Below, in pieces: positions 1 through 9,484 of a stretch of DNA of 43,217 bases. Position 1 is the stretch's first letter, and each line of letters opens with the position of its first letter. The notes under the pieces were generated by a model that was not told the DNA's origin, did no database searches, and was given only the letters and a program-made list of their open reading frames with translations. Source of the stretch: Chitinophagaceae bacterium (GTDB lineage Bacteria; Bacteroidota; Bacteroidia; Chitinophagales; Chitinophagaceae); contig CANJJU010000005.1 of the NCBI GenBank assembly GCA_947474815.1, forward strand, positions 1 through 43,217, in the 5' to 3' direction. The translations under genes were made by a program, and so were the position numbers.

Positions 1-2713
1 CAACAAAATATTCCATGTTGTCATATTTAGTTGCACCATGCTGCCAACTAAACAATACTGAGAAATCAAAGTTTTTGTATCTAGCATTTAAACCAAAACC
101 TCCTCTCCAAGGAGCTTCCCAAGTACCATATGATTGCGCTCTGTTTGATGCGTCATATACATTTGTAAGATTTCCTTGTAGATCATAATAAAGTGGCATA
201 CCTGTTGCGGCATCAATACCTCCCCATTTAACATCATAATGTGTACCTAATGGTAAACCTGGAGTAACCAATTCTGTACCAACTTCGTAAGGAAGTTCTC
301 CACCTAAATCAATTACTCTGTTTTTATTGTACCCAACGTTAGCAAAAACAGTAACAAGTAGATCTTTAGTTTGTAATACTTCTCCATTCAAACTAAGTTC
401 AACTCCTTTGTTACCTAATTGACCAGCATTTAGATTGATTGCTGCTCCAGTTCCAAATCCACCCACTGCAGACAATTTCTTTTGTACGAATAAGTCTTTG
501 GTTACTTTATTGTAAAAATTGATATCACCATACACTCTCTTTTTCAATATTTCAAAGTCGATTCCAAGATTGGTTACATATGTTTTTTCCCATTTCATAT
601 CAGGATTACCTGGGTATGAAGCATAAATAGTATTTAAACCAGAGTAATTACCTTGGTCATACGTGTTTTGATAAGGATAATCTCCACCAGGGAAGTTATC
701 AGCATTACCAGAACCACCATAACTCAATTTAACTCTTAGCATATTAATAAGAGCAATATTCTTAATGAAGTCTTCTTTGGTTGCATCCCAGATACCTCCT
801 ACAGAGTAAAACCCTTGCCATCTGTTATCTTCTGGAAGCTTAGAAGATCCATCTTTACGATAAGATCCTGTAAAAGTATATTTACCATTGTATGTATATC
901 TCGCAGTAGCAAGACCTGATACAAGTGCATTTTGTGATTTAGCACCACCCACAACAGCATAAAGTTGATTCACTCCATCTCCTTGAGTGATACCAGCCAT
1001 CGTGTTAGGACGTCTTGGATCAACTCCATATCCTGTTGCACCAAATTGCTTGTAAAACTCTCTGATATATTCACCATAAACCGCTACTTCTAGATCATGC
1101 TTTTCTTCAAAAGTATTTCTGTAAGTAACAGATGGTCTTACTGTTCCTCTCATGAATCTTTCAAGAGATTCTGCTTGGTATCCAGCCTTTGTAGTAATAG
1201 ATGTTGAAGTTAATCTTCTGTATGCTAATGGACTTCCATAATTACTAGCTTGTGTTTCACGGAAATCTATACCAGAAGTTAACGCAGCAGTAATATTATC
1301 TGTTATTTTATATGAAGCATTTACTCCAATTGTTGTTTTCAATTGAGAGCTATAATTTTTATCATATTTAGTGTAATCCAATTGATTCGCCATTGCATAT
1401 TTAGCACCAGTACCAGTAGCGTATGATCCGTCTGCATTGTATACGGTTGCATAAGGAACATTTATCACTGAAGCTAAGAATGGATTTTGTGTTGAATTAC
1501 TTGTGGTTGATTGCAAAAAGTTTCTTTTTGTATAACCCACGTTTGAAGCAATAGAGAAAGATACTTTATCATCAGCATAATCAATGTTGTTTCTCATTGT
1601 AATACGCTTCATATCAGAACGATTTGTAACGCCCTCTTCATTGTACATTCCTAAACTACTATAAATACGCGTTCTTCCAGTACCACCAGATAAAGTTATT
1701 TGATGATTGCTGAAATTTGCATTTCTATAGATTTGATCGTACCAATTTGTGTTAATTCCACGAATAGAATCAAGCAAACGAGCGTTTTCTGTTTGCTCAC
1801 CAGGAGTCAAACTAGAATAATTAGGATTCAAGGTAGAATAATAAAAACCTGGAAGGTTAGGATTGTTAGCAGCAGGACTTGAAGGATCTCCTCCAGCAAC
1901 TACAGTACCATATTGTTCCTGAGCTTTCAATAATTCATTAGTATTCATAGGTCTAAATCCGAATTCAGGCTTTGATTTAACACCCATTTGAGCTGAATAA
2001 CCAAATTTTAATTTACCAGAAACTCCTTTTTTAGTTGTAACAACGATTACACCGGCAGAACCACGTGAACCATATAAAGAAGTAGATGCCGCATCACGCA
2101 ACACATCTATAGAAGAGAAATCATTAGGATTCAATCCTTGGAAAACGCCTGCTTCTACTGGAATTCCGTCTACTACATAAAGAGGATCAGATCCACCTTC
2201 AATAGAACCACTACCACGAATAATCAATGTAGAAGAAGTACCAGGAGCACCACTTGATGTTAAAGCAGTTAAACCAGGAGCACGACCTTGAAGAATTTGA
2301 TCAAAAGAACCAACTGGTTGGTTTTTCAATTGTTTTTCATCAATTTTAGTTGCGGCTCCAGCAAACTGAGATTTTTTCACTTTACTAATACCCGTAACAA
2401 CTACTTCAGTCATATCCTTAGGGTTTGAAGACTCTAAAGTTGGCGAAATAATCAATTTACTACCAATTGTGATAGTTTGGCTTTCAAATCCAAGAGAACT
2501 GAATTCTAATTGTTTTGCAGTTTCTGAAACTTGAATTTGATAAGTTCCATCGCTCGCTGTTGTAGTACCTGCATTGGCACCTTTTACAATAACTGAAACG
2601 TTGGAGATTGGCTTCCCATTGGCATCGGACACTTTTCCTGCTATCTTTTTTTGAGCCATAAGACTCATAGATACAGCCATAGAAAGAATAAAGGCTAAAA
2701 TTACTTTTCTCAT
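1..2713 (-). CDS. SusC/RagA-family TonB-linked outer membrane transporter (partial)
   Basis: Outer-membrane, TonB-dependent importer of the SusC/RagA family, which takes up glycans or peptides together with a SusD-like lipoprotein lid. My translation from the ATG at 2711-2713 gives a signal peptide (MRKVILAFILSMAVSMSLMA, cleavage near residue 20), then a carboxypeptidase-regulatory-like domain at about 22-105 (KIAGKVSDANGKPISNVSV). A TonB plug domain follows at about 120-225, with the family motif IDVLRDAASTSLYGSRGSAG. The rest is aromatic-rich beta-barrel. About 904 codons are present and the frame is open to base 1, so the C-terminal barrel end lies outside the window. A SusD partner would normally follow downstream, also outside, so the substrate cannot be guessed. 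A good promoter lies upstream (2736-2766). Confidence 0.95.
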   Translation of the reverse strand, partial: MRKVILAFILSMAVSMSLMAQKKIAGKVSDANGKPISNVSVIVKGANAGTTTASDGTYQIQVSETAKQLEFSSLGFESQTITIGSKLIISPTLESSNPKDMTEVVVTGISKVKKSQFAGAATKIDEKQLKNQPVGSFDQILQGRAPGLTALTSSGAPGTSSTLIIRGSGSIEGGSDPLYVVDGIPVEAGVFQGLNPNDFSSIDVLRDAASTSLYGSRGSAGVIVVTTKKGVSGKLKFGYSAQMGVKSKPEFGFRPMNTNELLKAQEQYGTVVAGGDPSSPAANNPNLPGFYYSTLNPNYSSLTPGEQTENARLLDSIRGINTNWYDQIYRNANFSNHQITLSGGTGRTRIYSSLGMYNEEGVTNRSDMKRITMRNNIDYADDKVSFSIASNVGYTKRNFLQSTTSNSTQNPFLASVINVPYATVYNADGSYATGTGAKYAMANQLDYTKYDKNYSSQLKTTIGVNASYKITDNITAALTSGIDFRETQASNYGSPLAYRRLTSTSITTKAGYQAESLERFMRGTVRPSVTYRNTFEEKHDLEVAVYGEYIREFYKQFGATGYGVDPRRPNTMAGITQGDGVNQLYAVVGGAKSQNALVSGLATARYTYNGKYTFTGSYRKDGSSKLPEDNRWQGFYSVGGIWDATKEDFIKNIALINMLRVKLSYGGSGNADNFPGGDYPYQNTYDQGNYSGLNTIYASYPGNPDMKWEKTYVTNLGIDFEILKKRVYGDINFYNKVTKDLFVQKKLSAVGGFGTGAAINLNAGQLGNKGVELSLNGEVLQTKDLLVTVFANVGYNKNRVIDLGGELPYEVGTELVTPGLPLGTHYDVKWGGIDAATGMPLYYDLQGNLTNVYDASNRAQSYGTWEAPWRGGFGLNARYKNFDFSVLFSWQHGATKYDNMEYFV

Positions 2714-2735
2714 ATGCTTTTTAAGTTTATAGGGG

Positions 2736-2766
2736 CAAATATAATAACATAATTATAACAAACAAA
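2736..2766 (-). promoter_or_regulatory. Bacteroidota-type promoter of the susC-like gene
   Basis: Read on the minus strand, this stretch has a -33 element TTTG (2763-2766), a 19-base spacer and a -7 element TATATTTG (2736-2743). This matches the TTTG-N19-21-TAnnTTTG consensus of the Bacteroidota primary sigma factor. Transcription should start a few bases further on, giving a leader of about 20 bases before the ATG at 2713. It is the best complete promoter match I found in the window. Confidence 0.75.
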
Positions 2767-2841
2767 AATTAATCTTTCCAGATTTACGCTTCAGATTGAG
2801 TACGCTTTAATAGGATTATGCCTAAAAACTCAATAAACGCC

Positions 2842-4899
2842 TCAGAATCTATACAAAACCTGCATTTTACACTCCGATTTTCTGTTATAATTGATTAAAT
2901 CGAGCCCGGAACCTACCGTTTTTTGATTAAAATAGGTGGTTTGAGCCCATTTGGCCCAACAAGTCAGCTTTTTTGATACATCAAAATGTACATTGAAATA
3001 ATATTTAACCCCTTTCCCATAAATTACGGGGATAGATGAACTGAACAAAACATCATTTTCGTAGGCATACAAGCGACTATTATAACTTTCAGTCTCAAAA
3101 AACAAGACCCTTACATTAGCTCCAATAGGCTTTTTGAGGGCTTTCCAAATCCAATCCATATATAATAGATAGCCTTGTTCTGTGGTATTACTCGCATTGT
3201 TGCACCAAACCAATTCTACCCTGCTACGAAAAACATTGGATTTACTTAATTTATGCTCAATTTGAGTTCGCCAAGCCCTGTGAGCCAGTTTGGTTAGTGG
3301 AAGGAGCTCAATAGTATTATTTGTTGTTCCATTTGATTCTTTAACAGACGACTTATAACTACTATAGATATACAATACCTTGGAGGGCTTGTAGATTATT
3401 TTAAATAAATACTCGCTACCAATACTGCCCCCATTAACATTGTATTTTAACCAAGGGAATTTAAAAAAGTCTGTATACGCTTCTATCATCCAGCCATATG
3501 CAGGCCTGATACTCAGTGCCGAAAAAAAACCAGCTTCATTCACTGGCGTACTATTTTCTGCGAAGACATTTGTTTGCAAAGATTGATATGACCTAGAAAT
3601 ATTTCGATAAAAAAAATGAATATCTGCACCATTTGCCACACTCATTAATAGGCCATTTACCGTGGCAATGCTTTTGTTATTGCAGATGGCTGTTTCTCCA
3701 AAAAAATGAGCGTTCTTATAAGTATAATGATAATCAACACTACAATTGGATAGCGTTTTGCCCGTCAAACTAAACAGATTAGAAGGTATCGAATCTTTTA
3801 TCAAAGAAAGCTTCCAATCATAGTGCATAAAATTAAATCCAACATGACCCTTGTTATTAGAAAACCCAACATTCCCTCCAAAAGAGATTTGTTGTTGCAC
3901 ATGCTTGTCGGCTAATTCTGAAAAGGTTCTGTGCAATCCTGTATTTTGAAAAGAGCTCACATGCATTTCATCCACGTTCATTGTATCGAAGACAATATTT
4001 GCATCAACGTTTCTGTAAGACCCGAACAGGGTTGCTTCCCATTTTTTATTTCCCATCGTAACCCCCAATCCTCTGTGAAAATTTTGCTCGCCAAAAGATT
4101 GATAAGGTTTTAATATGGGAGATTGTCGCTTTGAAGCAAGCAAGTCGCTACTCTTTTTAAATGCAAGCGATTGCCATTGAATAAGCCCCTGTCCTAGGTT
4201 TACAACATAATCTCCAACCGCCAAAGATTTTATTATACCTAGTTTTCGAATAAAAAGATGTGCTGAATAAAAATCAAAACCAGATTGTTGATTCTTGGTA
4301 AAAATTGATTCGCCTGGATCTTTGTCGCACGAGATTCCATATTGAAGCAAATTTTTATACTGATACTTATATCTTATTGATACTGCCCATGGCGAACCAA
4401 GATAATGATTGCTTGAAACAGAAGAATCCGTTTCATACCCAACTGATTTTTCTATCACTCTGCTCGTTCTAATTAAAACAACATGATCCCCTTGAAGCAT
4501 TCTTTCTTTAAACACCTCTTTGATTCTTAATTGAGTTGAAAGGGTGATAAAAGGCGATATTTTTTTAATCGTGTACACATCCAAGTGAGCCACAGATTGC
4601 AATTCATATAAACTAATAAAATCCCCCAATAATTGCCTATACTTTAAGAGGTATTCTATCTGCAATGGCGATAACATCATTAGCTCATTGAGTACTTCCC
4701 GATTGGCTGTATTGATATTTATTGGATGTTTACTTAGTTCATATAAATGCTGGCTATATGATTCGTCATTTAGCAACTCATCATTACTATTCTCTACAAC
4801 TTGTTCGATATGCTGTTCAGCAACTGCAGGCAATTCAGTCTGACTAAAAGAAGGATAGCCAATACCCAACAAACAAAAAAGCACATACAAGACCCTCAT
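2842..4899 (-). CDS. Helix-hairpin-helix protein with probable outer-membrane beta-barrel
   Basis: Exported 685-residue protein. It has a signal peptide (about 1-19, ending PSFS before QTELP) and a helix-hairpin-helix region at about 59-119 (ININTANREVLNEL, then LKYRQLLGDFISLYELQSV), which resembles the HHH_3/ComEA fold. About 550 residues follow that are rich in alternating aromatic and polar strands and end in LYRF, as expected of an outer-membrane barrel. In ComEA-type domains the hairpins carry GIG-like turns; here these positions read LSP and LDV, so DNA binding by this domain is doubtful. The start lies 2 bases after the stop codon of the barrel gene at 4902-5720, so the two are very likely co-transcribed. 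Such proteins are common in Bacteroidota and, as far as I know, uncharacterised. A DNA-uptake role is only a guess. Confidence 0.75.
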   Translation of the reverse strand: MRVLYVLFCLLGIGYPSFSQTELPAVAEQHIEQVVENSNDELLNDESYSQHLYELSKHPININTANREVLNELMMLSPLQIEYLLKYRQLLGDFISLYELQSVAHLDVYTIKKISPFITLSTQLRIKEVFKERMLQGDHVVLIRTSRVIEKSVGYETDSSVSSNHYLGSPWAVSIRYKYQYKNLLQYGISCDKDPGESIFTKNQQSGFDFYSAHLFIRKLGIIKSLAVGDYVVNLGQGLIQWQSLAFKKSSDLLASKRQSPILKPYQSFGEQNFHRGLGVTMGNKKWEATLFGSYRNVDANIVFDTMNVDEMHVSSFQNTGLHRTFSELADKHVQQQISFGGNVGFSNNKGHVGFNFMHYDWKLSLIKDSIPSNLFSLTGKTLSNCSVDYHYTYKNAHFFGETAICNNKSIATVNGLLMSVANGADIHFFYRNISRSYQSLQTNVFAENSTPVNEAGFFSALSIRPAYGWMIEAYTDFFKFPWLKYNVNGGSIGSEYLFKIIYKPSKVLYIYSSYKSSVKESNGTTNNTIELLPLTKLAHRAWRTQIEHKLSKSNVFRSRVELVWCNNASNTTEQGYLLYMDWIWKALKKPIGANVRVLFFETESYNSRLYAYENDVLFSSSIPVIYGKGVKYYFNVHFDVSKKLTCWAKWAQTTYFNQKTVGSGLDLINYNRKSECKMQVLYRF

Positions 4900-4901
4900 G
4901 C

Positions 4902-5720
4902 TTATGTTCGTTTAAAATGAGTACTCAATAACAATCCTGGTGAATAGCCCAAATGAGGATGATAACGCAAGAGTGCATCTACGCGAATGGATTTATATAA
5001 AACACCCAGACTGCTAAAAAGGCTACTATTTTCAACCATGAATCCAAGTTTAAAAAAAAAGCGTTTGTCGAATTGATATTGCATTCCTCCTATCAAATCA
5101 ATTGCTTGGTCTTCTTGTTTTACAATTTCAGTACTAATAAAAAAATCATTGGAAACATCGTATCCCACACCAAACTTGTATCTGTAAGGGAGCTTCCTCA
5201 CTTCATTGCTACTAACCAATATTTTTATAGGATTGTACAAATGGATTCCCGCAGTTAATTTGGAAGAAAAATGAATCATTGTCCCAATTTCAACATTCAT
5301 CGTAGTTGAATGGAAATAAGAGGGGATTTTAAATGAGTAATAATTAAACTGGGTGCCAATTGAAATGGCACTAGATAACTTTCTTGCATAAGCAAGCCCA
5401 ATATTCGTTTCACTGAATCCTTCAAATCCTTTACGGCCAATGCTACACCCAAGATTTCCTAATGAAGTAGGAATAGCCACTATAGCATCCACCTTGTTGA
5501 TTTCGGAGAGATTAAACATTTTTTCCTGACAAACAGCCATACCAAAGCATTGTATTGATGTTAGCGCAGCTTGATTATTTATAAAAGAGTACCCATCCGA
5601 TTGGTTTTGGCTATAAGCACCCAGACTTATTGACGGAGACGGAATAGCAAGCGAATTGAATTGAGCCATAGAAATTGAAACAAAAAAAATAGGCAGCAGT
5701 ATAGCGATTGAATATTTCAA
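4902..5720 (-). CDS. PorV/PorQ-like outer membrane barrel protein
   Basis: Exported 272-residue protein with a signal peptide (about 1-19, ending SISMA before QFNSL). The rest is made of short amphipathic strands typical of an outer-membrane barrel. The opening FNSLAIPSPSISLGAYSQN and the motif INNQAALT resemble the start of PorV/PorQ/FadL-like barrels, where a conserved segment near the N-terminus reads roughly ALGG...NPA. The match is by overall style rather than by a diagnostic motif, so T9SS involvement is not established. It is the first gene of a two-gene minus-strand unit; its stop is 2 bases before the start of the HHH protein. It is transcribed divergently from folD. Confidence 0.55.
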   Translation of the reverse strand: MKYSIAILLPIFFVSISMAQFNSLAIPSPSISLGAYSQNQSDGYSFINNQAALTSIQCFGMAVCQEKMFNLSEINKVDAIVAIPTSLGNLGCSIGRKGFEGFSETNIGLAYARKLSSAISIGTQFNYYSFKIPSYFHSTTMNVEIGTMIHFSSKLTAGIHLYNPIKILVSSNEVRKLPYRYKFGVGYDVSNDFFISTEIVKQEDQAIDLIGGMQYQFDKRFFFKLGFMVENSSLFSSLGVLYKSIRVDALLRYHPHLGYSPGLLLSTHFKRT

Positions 5721-5852
5721 CAGGGACGTATTTAGAGAATAAAATTAATAGTGACGAAATCTATAAAGAAGATGAATACCCCTAAAAAAATCGGTTTTTT
5801 TCTATTGTACGAATTGTACATTAGAAAGATGAACAAATCAATTTTAGTTAAC

Positions 5853-5860
5853 TAAATTTG
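5853..5860 (+). promoter_or_regulatory. Probable -7 element of folD
   Basis: TAAATTTG matches the Bacteroidota -7 consensus TAnnTTTG. Its last base is only 5 bases before the folD ATG at 5866, so the mRNA would be leaderless or nearly so. I see no convincing TTTG at the -33 position, so confidence is moderate. Confidence 0.5.
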
Positions 5861-5865
5861 TACCT

Positions 5866-6750
5866 ATGCAGATACTAGATGGAAAAATTGTTTCGCAGGC
5901 AGTCAAAAAGGATCTGTCAGAAAAAATCGCCCAGCTTCGGAAGGAAAATAAAAGGCCGCCTCATTTAACGGCTGTATTAGTAGGCAATAATGGAGCAAGT
6001 GAAACCTATATTGCCAGTAAAATAAAAAATTGTGAAGAAACAGGATTCAAAAGCAGCCTTTATAGATTTGAAGAAAATGTAACAGAAGAACTTTTGGTAA
6101 CAACCATCAAAAAGATAAATGAAGACGATCAAATAGATGGAATATTGGTACAATTGCCTTTACCCAAACACATTGATGAGCAGAAAATAATCAATCTAAT
6201 CAACCCAGCAAAAGACGTAGATGGCTTTCATCCTGTAAATGCAGGCAAAATGGTACTGGGAATCCCTACTTACATTCCAGCTACACCCTATGGAATCATG
6301 CTAATGTTAGCACATTACAAACTAGAAACATCAGGCAAACATGCTGTCGTGATAGGCAGAAGCAATATAGTGGGTAGACCAATGAGCATCCTGCTAAGCC
6401 AAGATACAACATATGGCAATTGCACTGTAACGGTATGCCATAGCCGAACTAAAAATTTAAAGGAAATTTGCTTACAAGCCGATATCATTGTAGCCGCCCT
6501 TGGCAAGCCTGGTTTTCTAACGGCAGAAATGGTGAAAGAAAATGCTGTGGTCATAGATGTAGGCATCACTCGCGTGCCAGATGCATCAAAAAAATCTGGA
6601 TTCGCCATTAAAGGAGATGTGGACTTTGAAAATGTGGCAGCCAAAACAAGTTACATCACACCTGTTCCTGGCGGTGTTGGTCTAATGACCATTGCAGCGT
6701 TATTACAAAATACTTATCAAGCATACTTGCAACACTCCAACAATCATTGA
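5866..6750 (+). CDS. folD: Bifunctional methylenetetrahydrofolate dehydrogenase/cyclohydrolase FolD
   Basis: Cytosolic enzyme of one-carbon metabolism. It oxidises 5,10-methylene-THF to methenyl-THF with NADP and hydrolyses that to 10-formyl-THF for purine and formyl-Met synthesis. At 294 residues it is normal for the family. Visible signatures are Y48 and K52 in YIASKIKNC (the catalytic YxxxK), QLPLPKHID, the Rossmann segment VVIGRSNIVGRPMSILL, and the C-terminal PGGVGLMTIA. The ATG at 5866 is preferred because a -7 element lies immediately upstream and the N-terminus MQILDGKIVS aligns with family starts. queE follows 21 bases downstream on the same strand. Confidence 0.97.
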   Translation: MQILDGKIVSQAVKKDLSEKIAQLRKENKRPPHLTAVLVGNNGASETYIASKIKNCEETGFKSSLYRFEENVTEELLVTTIKKINEDDQIDGILVQLPLPKHIDEQKIINLINPAKDVDGFHPVNAGKMVLGIPTYIPATPYGIMLMLAHYKLETSGKHAVVIGRSNIVGRPMSILLSQDTTYGNCTVTVCHSRTKNLKEICLQADIIVAALGKPGFLTAEMVKENAVVIDVGITRVPDASKKSGFAIKGDVDFENVAAKTSYITPVPGGVGLMTIAALLQNTYQAYLQHSNNH

Positions 6751-6771
6751 GATTTTTAAAACCAACATTCA

Positions 6772-7404
6772 TTGAGCACAACAGATTCTAACAATAACCA
6801 ACTTCTTCCTGTAATGGAACACTTCTATACCTTACAAGGGGAAGGATACCATCAAGGGAAAGCGGCATATTTTGTAAGACTAGGAGGCTGCGATGTAGGG
6901 TGCGTTTGGTGTGATGTGAAAGAAAGTTGGGATGCGAACATTCATCCAAAAATGACTGTGGAAGAAATTGTAAATACGATCGAAAGCCACAGGCCTAATA
7001 AAAAACCCCTTGTAGTGATTACGGGCGGTGAACCGTTGATGCATGATCTAAATCAACTCACCTCATCCCTTCATAATGCAGGATTTCAAACGAACATTGA
7101 AACATCTGGAGCACATCCTGTAAGCGGAAAATGGGATTGGATTTGTTTGTCACCTAAAAAATTCAAAGCTCCTTTACCCGAAATACTTCCCTTAGCCAAT
7201 GAGCTTAAAATAGTAATTTTTAATGCAAGTGATTTTGAATGGGCAGCAACATATGCCTCACAGATGAATAAAAATTGCAAACTATATCTTCAACCTGAAT
7301 GGGACAAAGCGGCTATTGTTACCCCCTTAATAATTGAATACATAAAACAACATCCCCAATGGGAACTGTCTCTTCAGATACATAAGTACATCAATGTGCC
7401 ATAA
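6772..7404 (+). CDS. queE: 7-carboxy-7-deazaguanine synthase QueE
   Basis: Radical-SAM enzyme that contracts the ring of 6-carboxytetrahydropterin to 7-carboxy-7-deazaguanine in queuosine synthesis. It has 210 residues with the Cx3Cx2C cluster motif at C40, C44 and C47 (GGCDVGCVWCD). The substrate-side motif HFYTLQGEGYHQGKAAYF precedes it, and the TGGEPL motif follows. The start is uncertain. The long form begins with TTG at 6772, and an in-frame stop at 6757-6759 rules out anything further upstream. The first ATG is at 6814 and would begin MEHFYTLQGEG; homologues usually have about 10 residues before this, which favours the TTG. The gene lies 21 bases after folD and is probably read with it. 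Confidence 0.95.
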   Translation: MSTTDSNNNQLLPVMEHFYTLQGEGYHQGKAAYFVRLGGCDVGCVWCDVKESWDANIHPKMTVEEIVNTIESHRPNKKPLVVITGGEPLMHDLNQLTSSLHNAGFQTNIETSGAHPVSGKWDWICLSPKKFKAPLPEILPLANELKIVIFNASDFEWAATYASQMNKNCKLYLQPEWDKAAIVTPLIIEYIKQHPQWELSLQIHKYINVP

Positions 7405-7422
7405 TTAGTATTTCTAAGCTTT

Positions 7423-7443
7423 GATCATTTATTTGCCATGATC
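7423..7443 (+). terminator. Weak hairpin after queE
   Basis: GATCAT (7423-7428) pairs with ATGATC (7438-7443) across a 9-base loop and is followed by GTTTTCT. It lies 19 bases after the queE stop. The stem is short and AT-rich, so this is only a possible terminator. Confidence 0.25.
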
Positions 7444-7517
7444 GTTTTCTAAATTTTAACACCTCGTATTATATACTATTTATCTATATCCTATACCTTC
7501 ATGACATAATTTTAAGA

Positions 7518-9455
7518 ATGAAAAGAGGCGCTTATTTATACCTGAAAGCAATTGGCTTTACAATACTTTGCTTTACATTGACTACCTCCTCCTTTGGACA
7601 ATGGTACAATCCCGATAATGTAAATAAAAAAGCCATCGCCATCTATGAAACTGCTTACGACTATGCGTCCAATGGGCAATATGCTGAATCCATCAAAAAA
7701 ATAGACGAGGCCTTGGTTATTGAGCCAAGATACGTGGAAGCCTACTTGTCGAGAGCAGGCATTCATGCAGATTTGAAGAACTATCAATCATCCGTTAACG
7801 ATTTCGAAAAAGCCATTTCATTAGACTCGGTATTTTCGAATCCTTACCTACTACCCTACTCCATCTCGCTGGCAGGATCAGGAGATTTTGAGAAAGCGCT
7901 TTCTGCCATAAATAAATTTTTACAATACCCTGACCTTAATCAATACAGCATTAAATCTGCTAACTATCGTAAAAGGACATACGAATTTGCTGTAGACTAT
8001 GCAAAGAAACACTCCTTACAAACATATATTTTTACGCCCAAAAATTTAGGACCCGGAGTAAACACGACTGCGTTGGAATATTACCCCTCCTTTCCCATTG
8101 ACGGCAAAAAGATGATATTCAATAGACGCGTTGACAACGATGAGGATTTTTACGAAAGTGATTTAATAAAAGGCGAATGGAGCAATGCAGTCCCCGTTTC
8201 AGGAAAAATAAACACCACACTCAACGAAGGCGCACAGAACATTTCACAAGATGGAGAATGGCTAATATTTACTGGTTGCAATTATCCAGAAGGATTGGGC
8301 AGTTGCGATTTGTATATTTCGTATAAAACAAAAAACAATAGCTGGACAGAAGCCATCAATTTAGGCGATAAGATAAATACTGACCAATGGGAATCTGCTC
8401 CATCACTTTCTTCTGATAAGAAAGATCTTTACTTTTCGAGCAATAGAAATGGTGGCTACGGAGGAAAAGATATTTGGGTTTCTCATAAATCAATCAATGG
8501 GAAATGGAGCGATCCTAAAAATCTAGGACCTACCATCAATACGAGTAGCGATGAGACTTGCCCGTTTATTCATGCAGACAATGCCACCTTATATTTTAAC
8601 AGCAATGGCCACTTAGGCTATGGCGCCTCTGATCTTTTTCTAAGTAAAAAAATAAATGACTCCATTTGGAATACGCCAGAAAATTTGGGCTATCCCATTA
8701 ATACAATTGACGAAGAGGGCTCATTAGTAGTAGCATCAGACGGCAAAACATCTTATTACGCCAGCGATCGCGGGGACAGCAAAGCTGGATTAGACCTTTA
8801 TAGTTTTGAATTAAGAGAAGATATCAGAGCAGCAAAAACACTTTGGGTAAAAGGAAGAGTGCTTGATAAAAAAACCAATACAGGACTTCCTTGCACGGTA
8901 GAACTAACCGATATTATTAATCGTAAAAAAATTACTAGCGTACAAACAGACGAAGACGGAAATTATCTTGTCACACTTCCAGAAGGGAAAGATTATGCTT
9001 TTAATGTAAATAGAAAAGGATACTTGTTTTATTCTGATAATTTTTCACTTACTAAAAACAATACCGATACTTTCTTCACCATCAATATCCCCTTACAGCC
9101 GATTCAACCGGGCGCATCGGTTATTTTAAAAAATATCTTTTTCGACAACAATGATTTTAGTCTTAAAGATGTATCCATTCCTGAACTAGACAAAGTGGTT
9201 ATTTTGCTAAATGAAAATCCAAAATTAACATTGCAAATTGGTGGACATACAGATAATATTGGAAAAAAAGAAGCCAACATTAGCCTTAGTTTTAGCAGAG
9301 CAACCTCCGTTGTAAAATATCTTATTTCTAAAGGAATCAATCCAATTCGATTGGTTGCAAAAGGATTTGGAGACAGCAAGCCTTTAGGAATGAACGATAC
9401 CGAGGAAGGGAAAAGCCTCAATAGAAGAACAGAAATAAACGTTCTTACGAACTAA
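7518..9455 (+). CDS. PorE-like OmpA-family protein (TPR, beta-propeller, CRD, OmpA domain)
   Basis: Exported 645-residue envelope protein. In order it shows a signal peptide (about 1-27), TPR helices (about 30-160, EAYLSRAGIHADLKNY), a five-bladed PD40/WD40-like propeller (about 180-430), a carboxypeptidase-regulatory-like domain (about 437-520, KGRVLDKKTNTGLPC) and an OmpA peptidoglycan-binding domain (about 535-645, GGHTDNIGKKEANISLSFSR). Propeller blades are marked by YYPSFPIDGKKMIFNRR, NISQDGEWLIF, SLSSDKKDLYFSSNRNGG, LYFNSNGHLGYGASDLF and YYASDRG. This is the domain order of PorE, the T9SS component that anchors the PorP-linked complex to peptidoglycan. Bacteroidota genomes hold several such paralogues and no PorP/SprF gene is adjacent, so the PorE role is inference. 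Confidence 0.85.
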   Translation: MKRGAYLYLKAIGFTILCFTLTTSSFGQWYNPDNVNKKAIAIYETAYDYASNGQYAESIKKIDEALVIEPRYVEAYLSRAGIHADLKNYQSSVNDFEKAISLDSVFSNPYLLPYSISLAGSGDFEKALSAINKFLQYPDLNQYSIKSANYRKRTYEFAVDYAKKHSLQTYIFTPKNLGPGVNTTALEYYPSFPIDGKKMIFNRRVDNDEDFYESDLIKGEWSNAVPVSGKINTTLNEGAQNISQDGEWLIFTGCNYPEGLGSCDLYISYKTKNNSWTEAINLGDKINTDQWESAPSLSSDKKDLYFSSNRNGGYGGKDIWVSHKSINGKWSDPKNLGPTINTSSDETCPFIHADNATLYFNSNGHLGYGASDLFLSKKINDSIWNTPENLGYPINTIDEEGSLVVASDGKTSYYASDRGDSKAGLDLYSFELREDIRAAKTLWVKGRVLDKKTNTGLPCTVELTDIINRKKITSVQTDEDGNYLVTLPEGKDYAFNVNRKGYLFYSDNFSLTKNNTDTFFTINIPLQPIQPGASVILKNIFFDNNDFSLKDVSIPELDKVVILLNENPKLTLQIGGHTDNIGKKEANISLSFSRATSVVKYLISKGINPIRLVAKGFGDSKPLGMNDTEEGKSLNRRTEINVLTN

Positions 9456-9484
9456 TCAAATTCCTATCATTGTTTCATCTTAGC

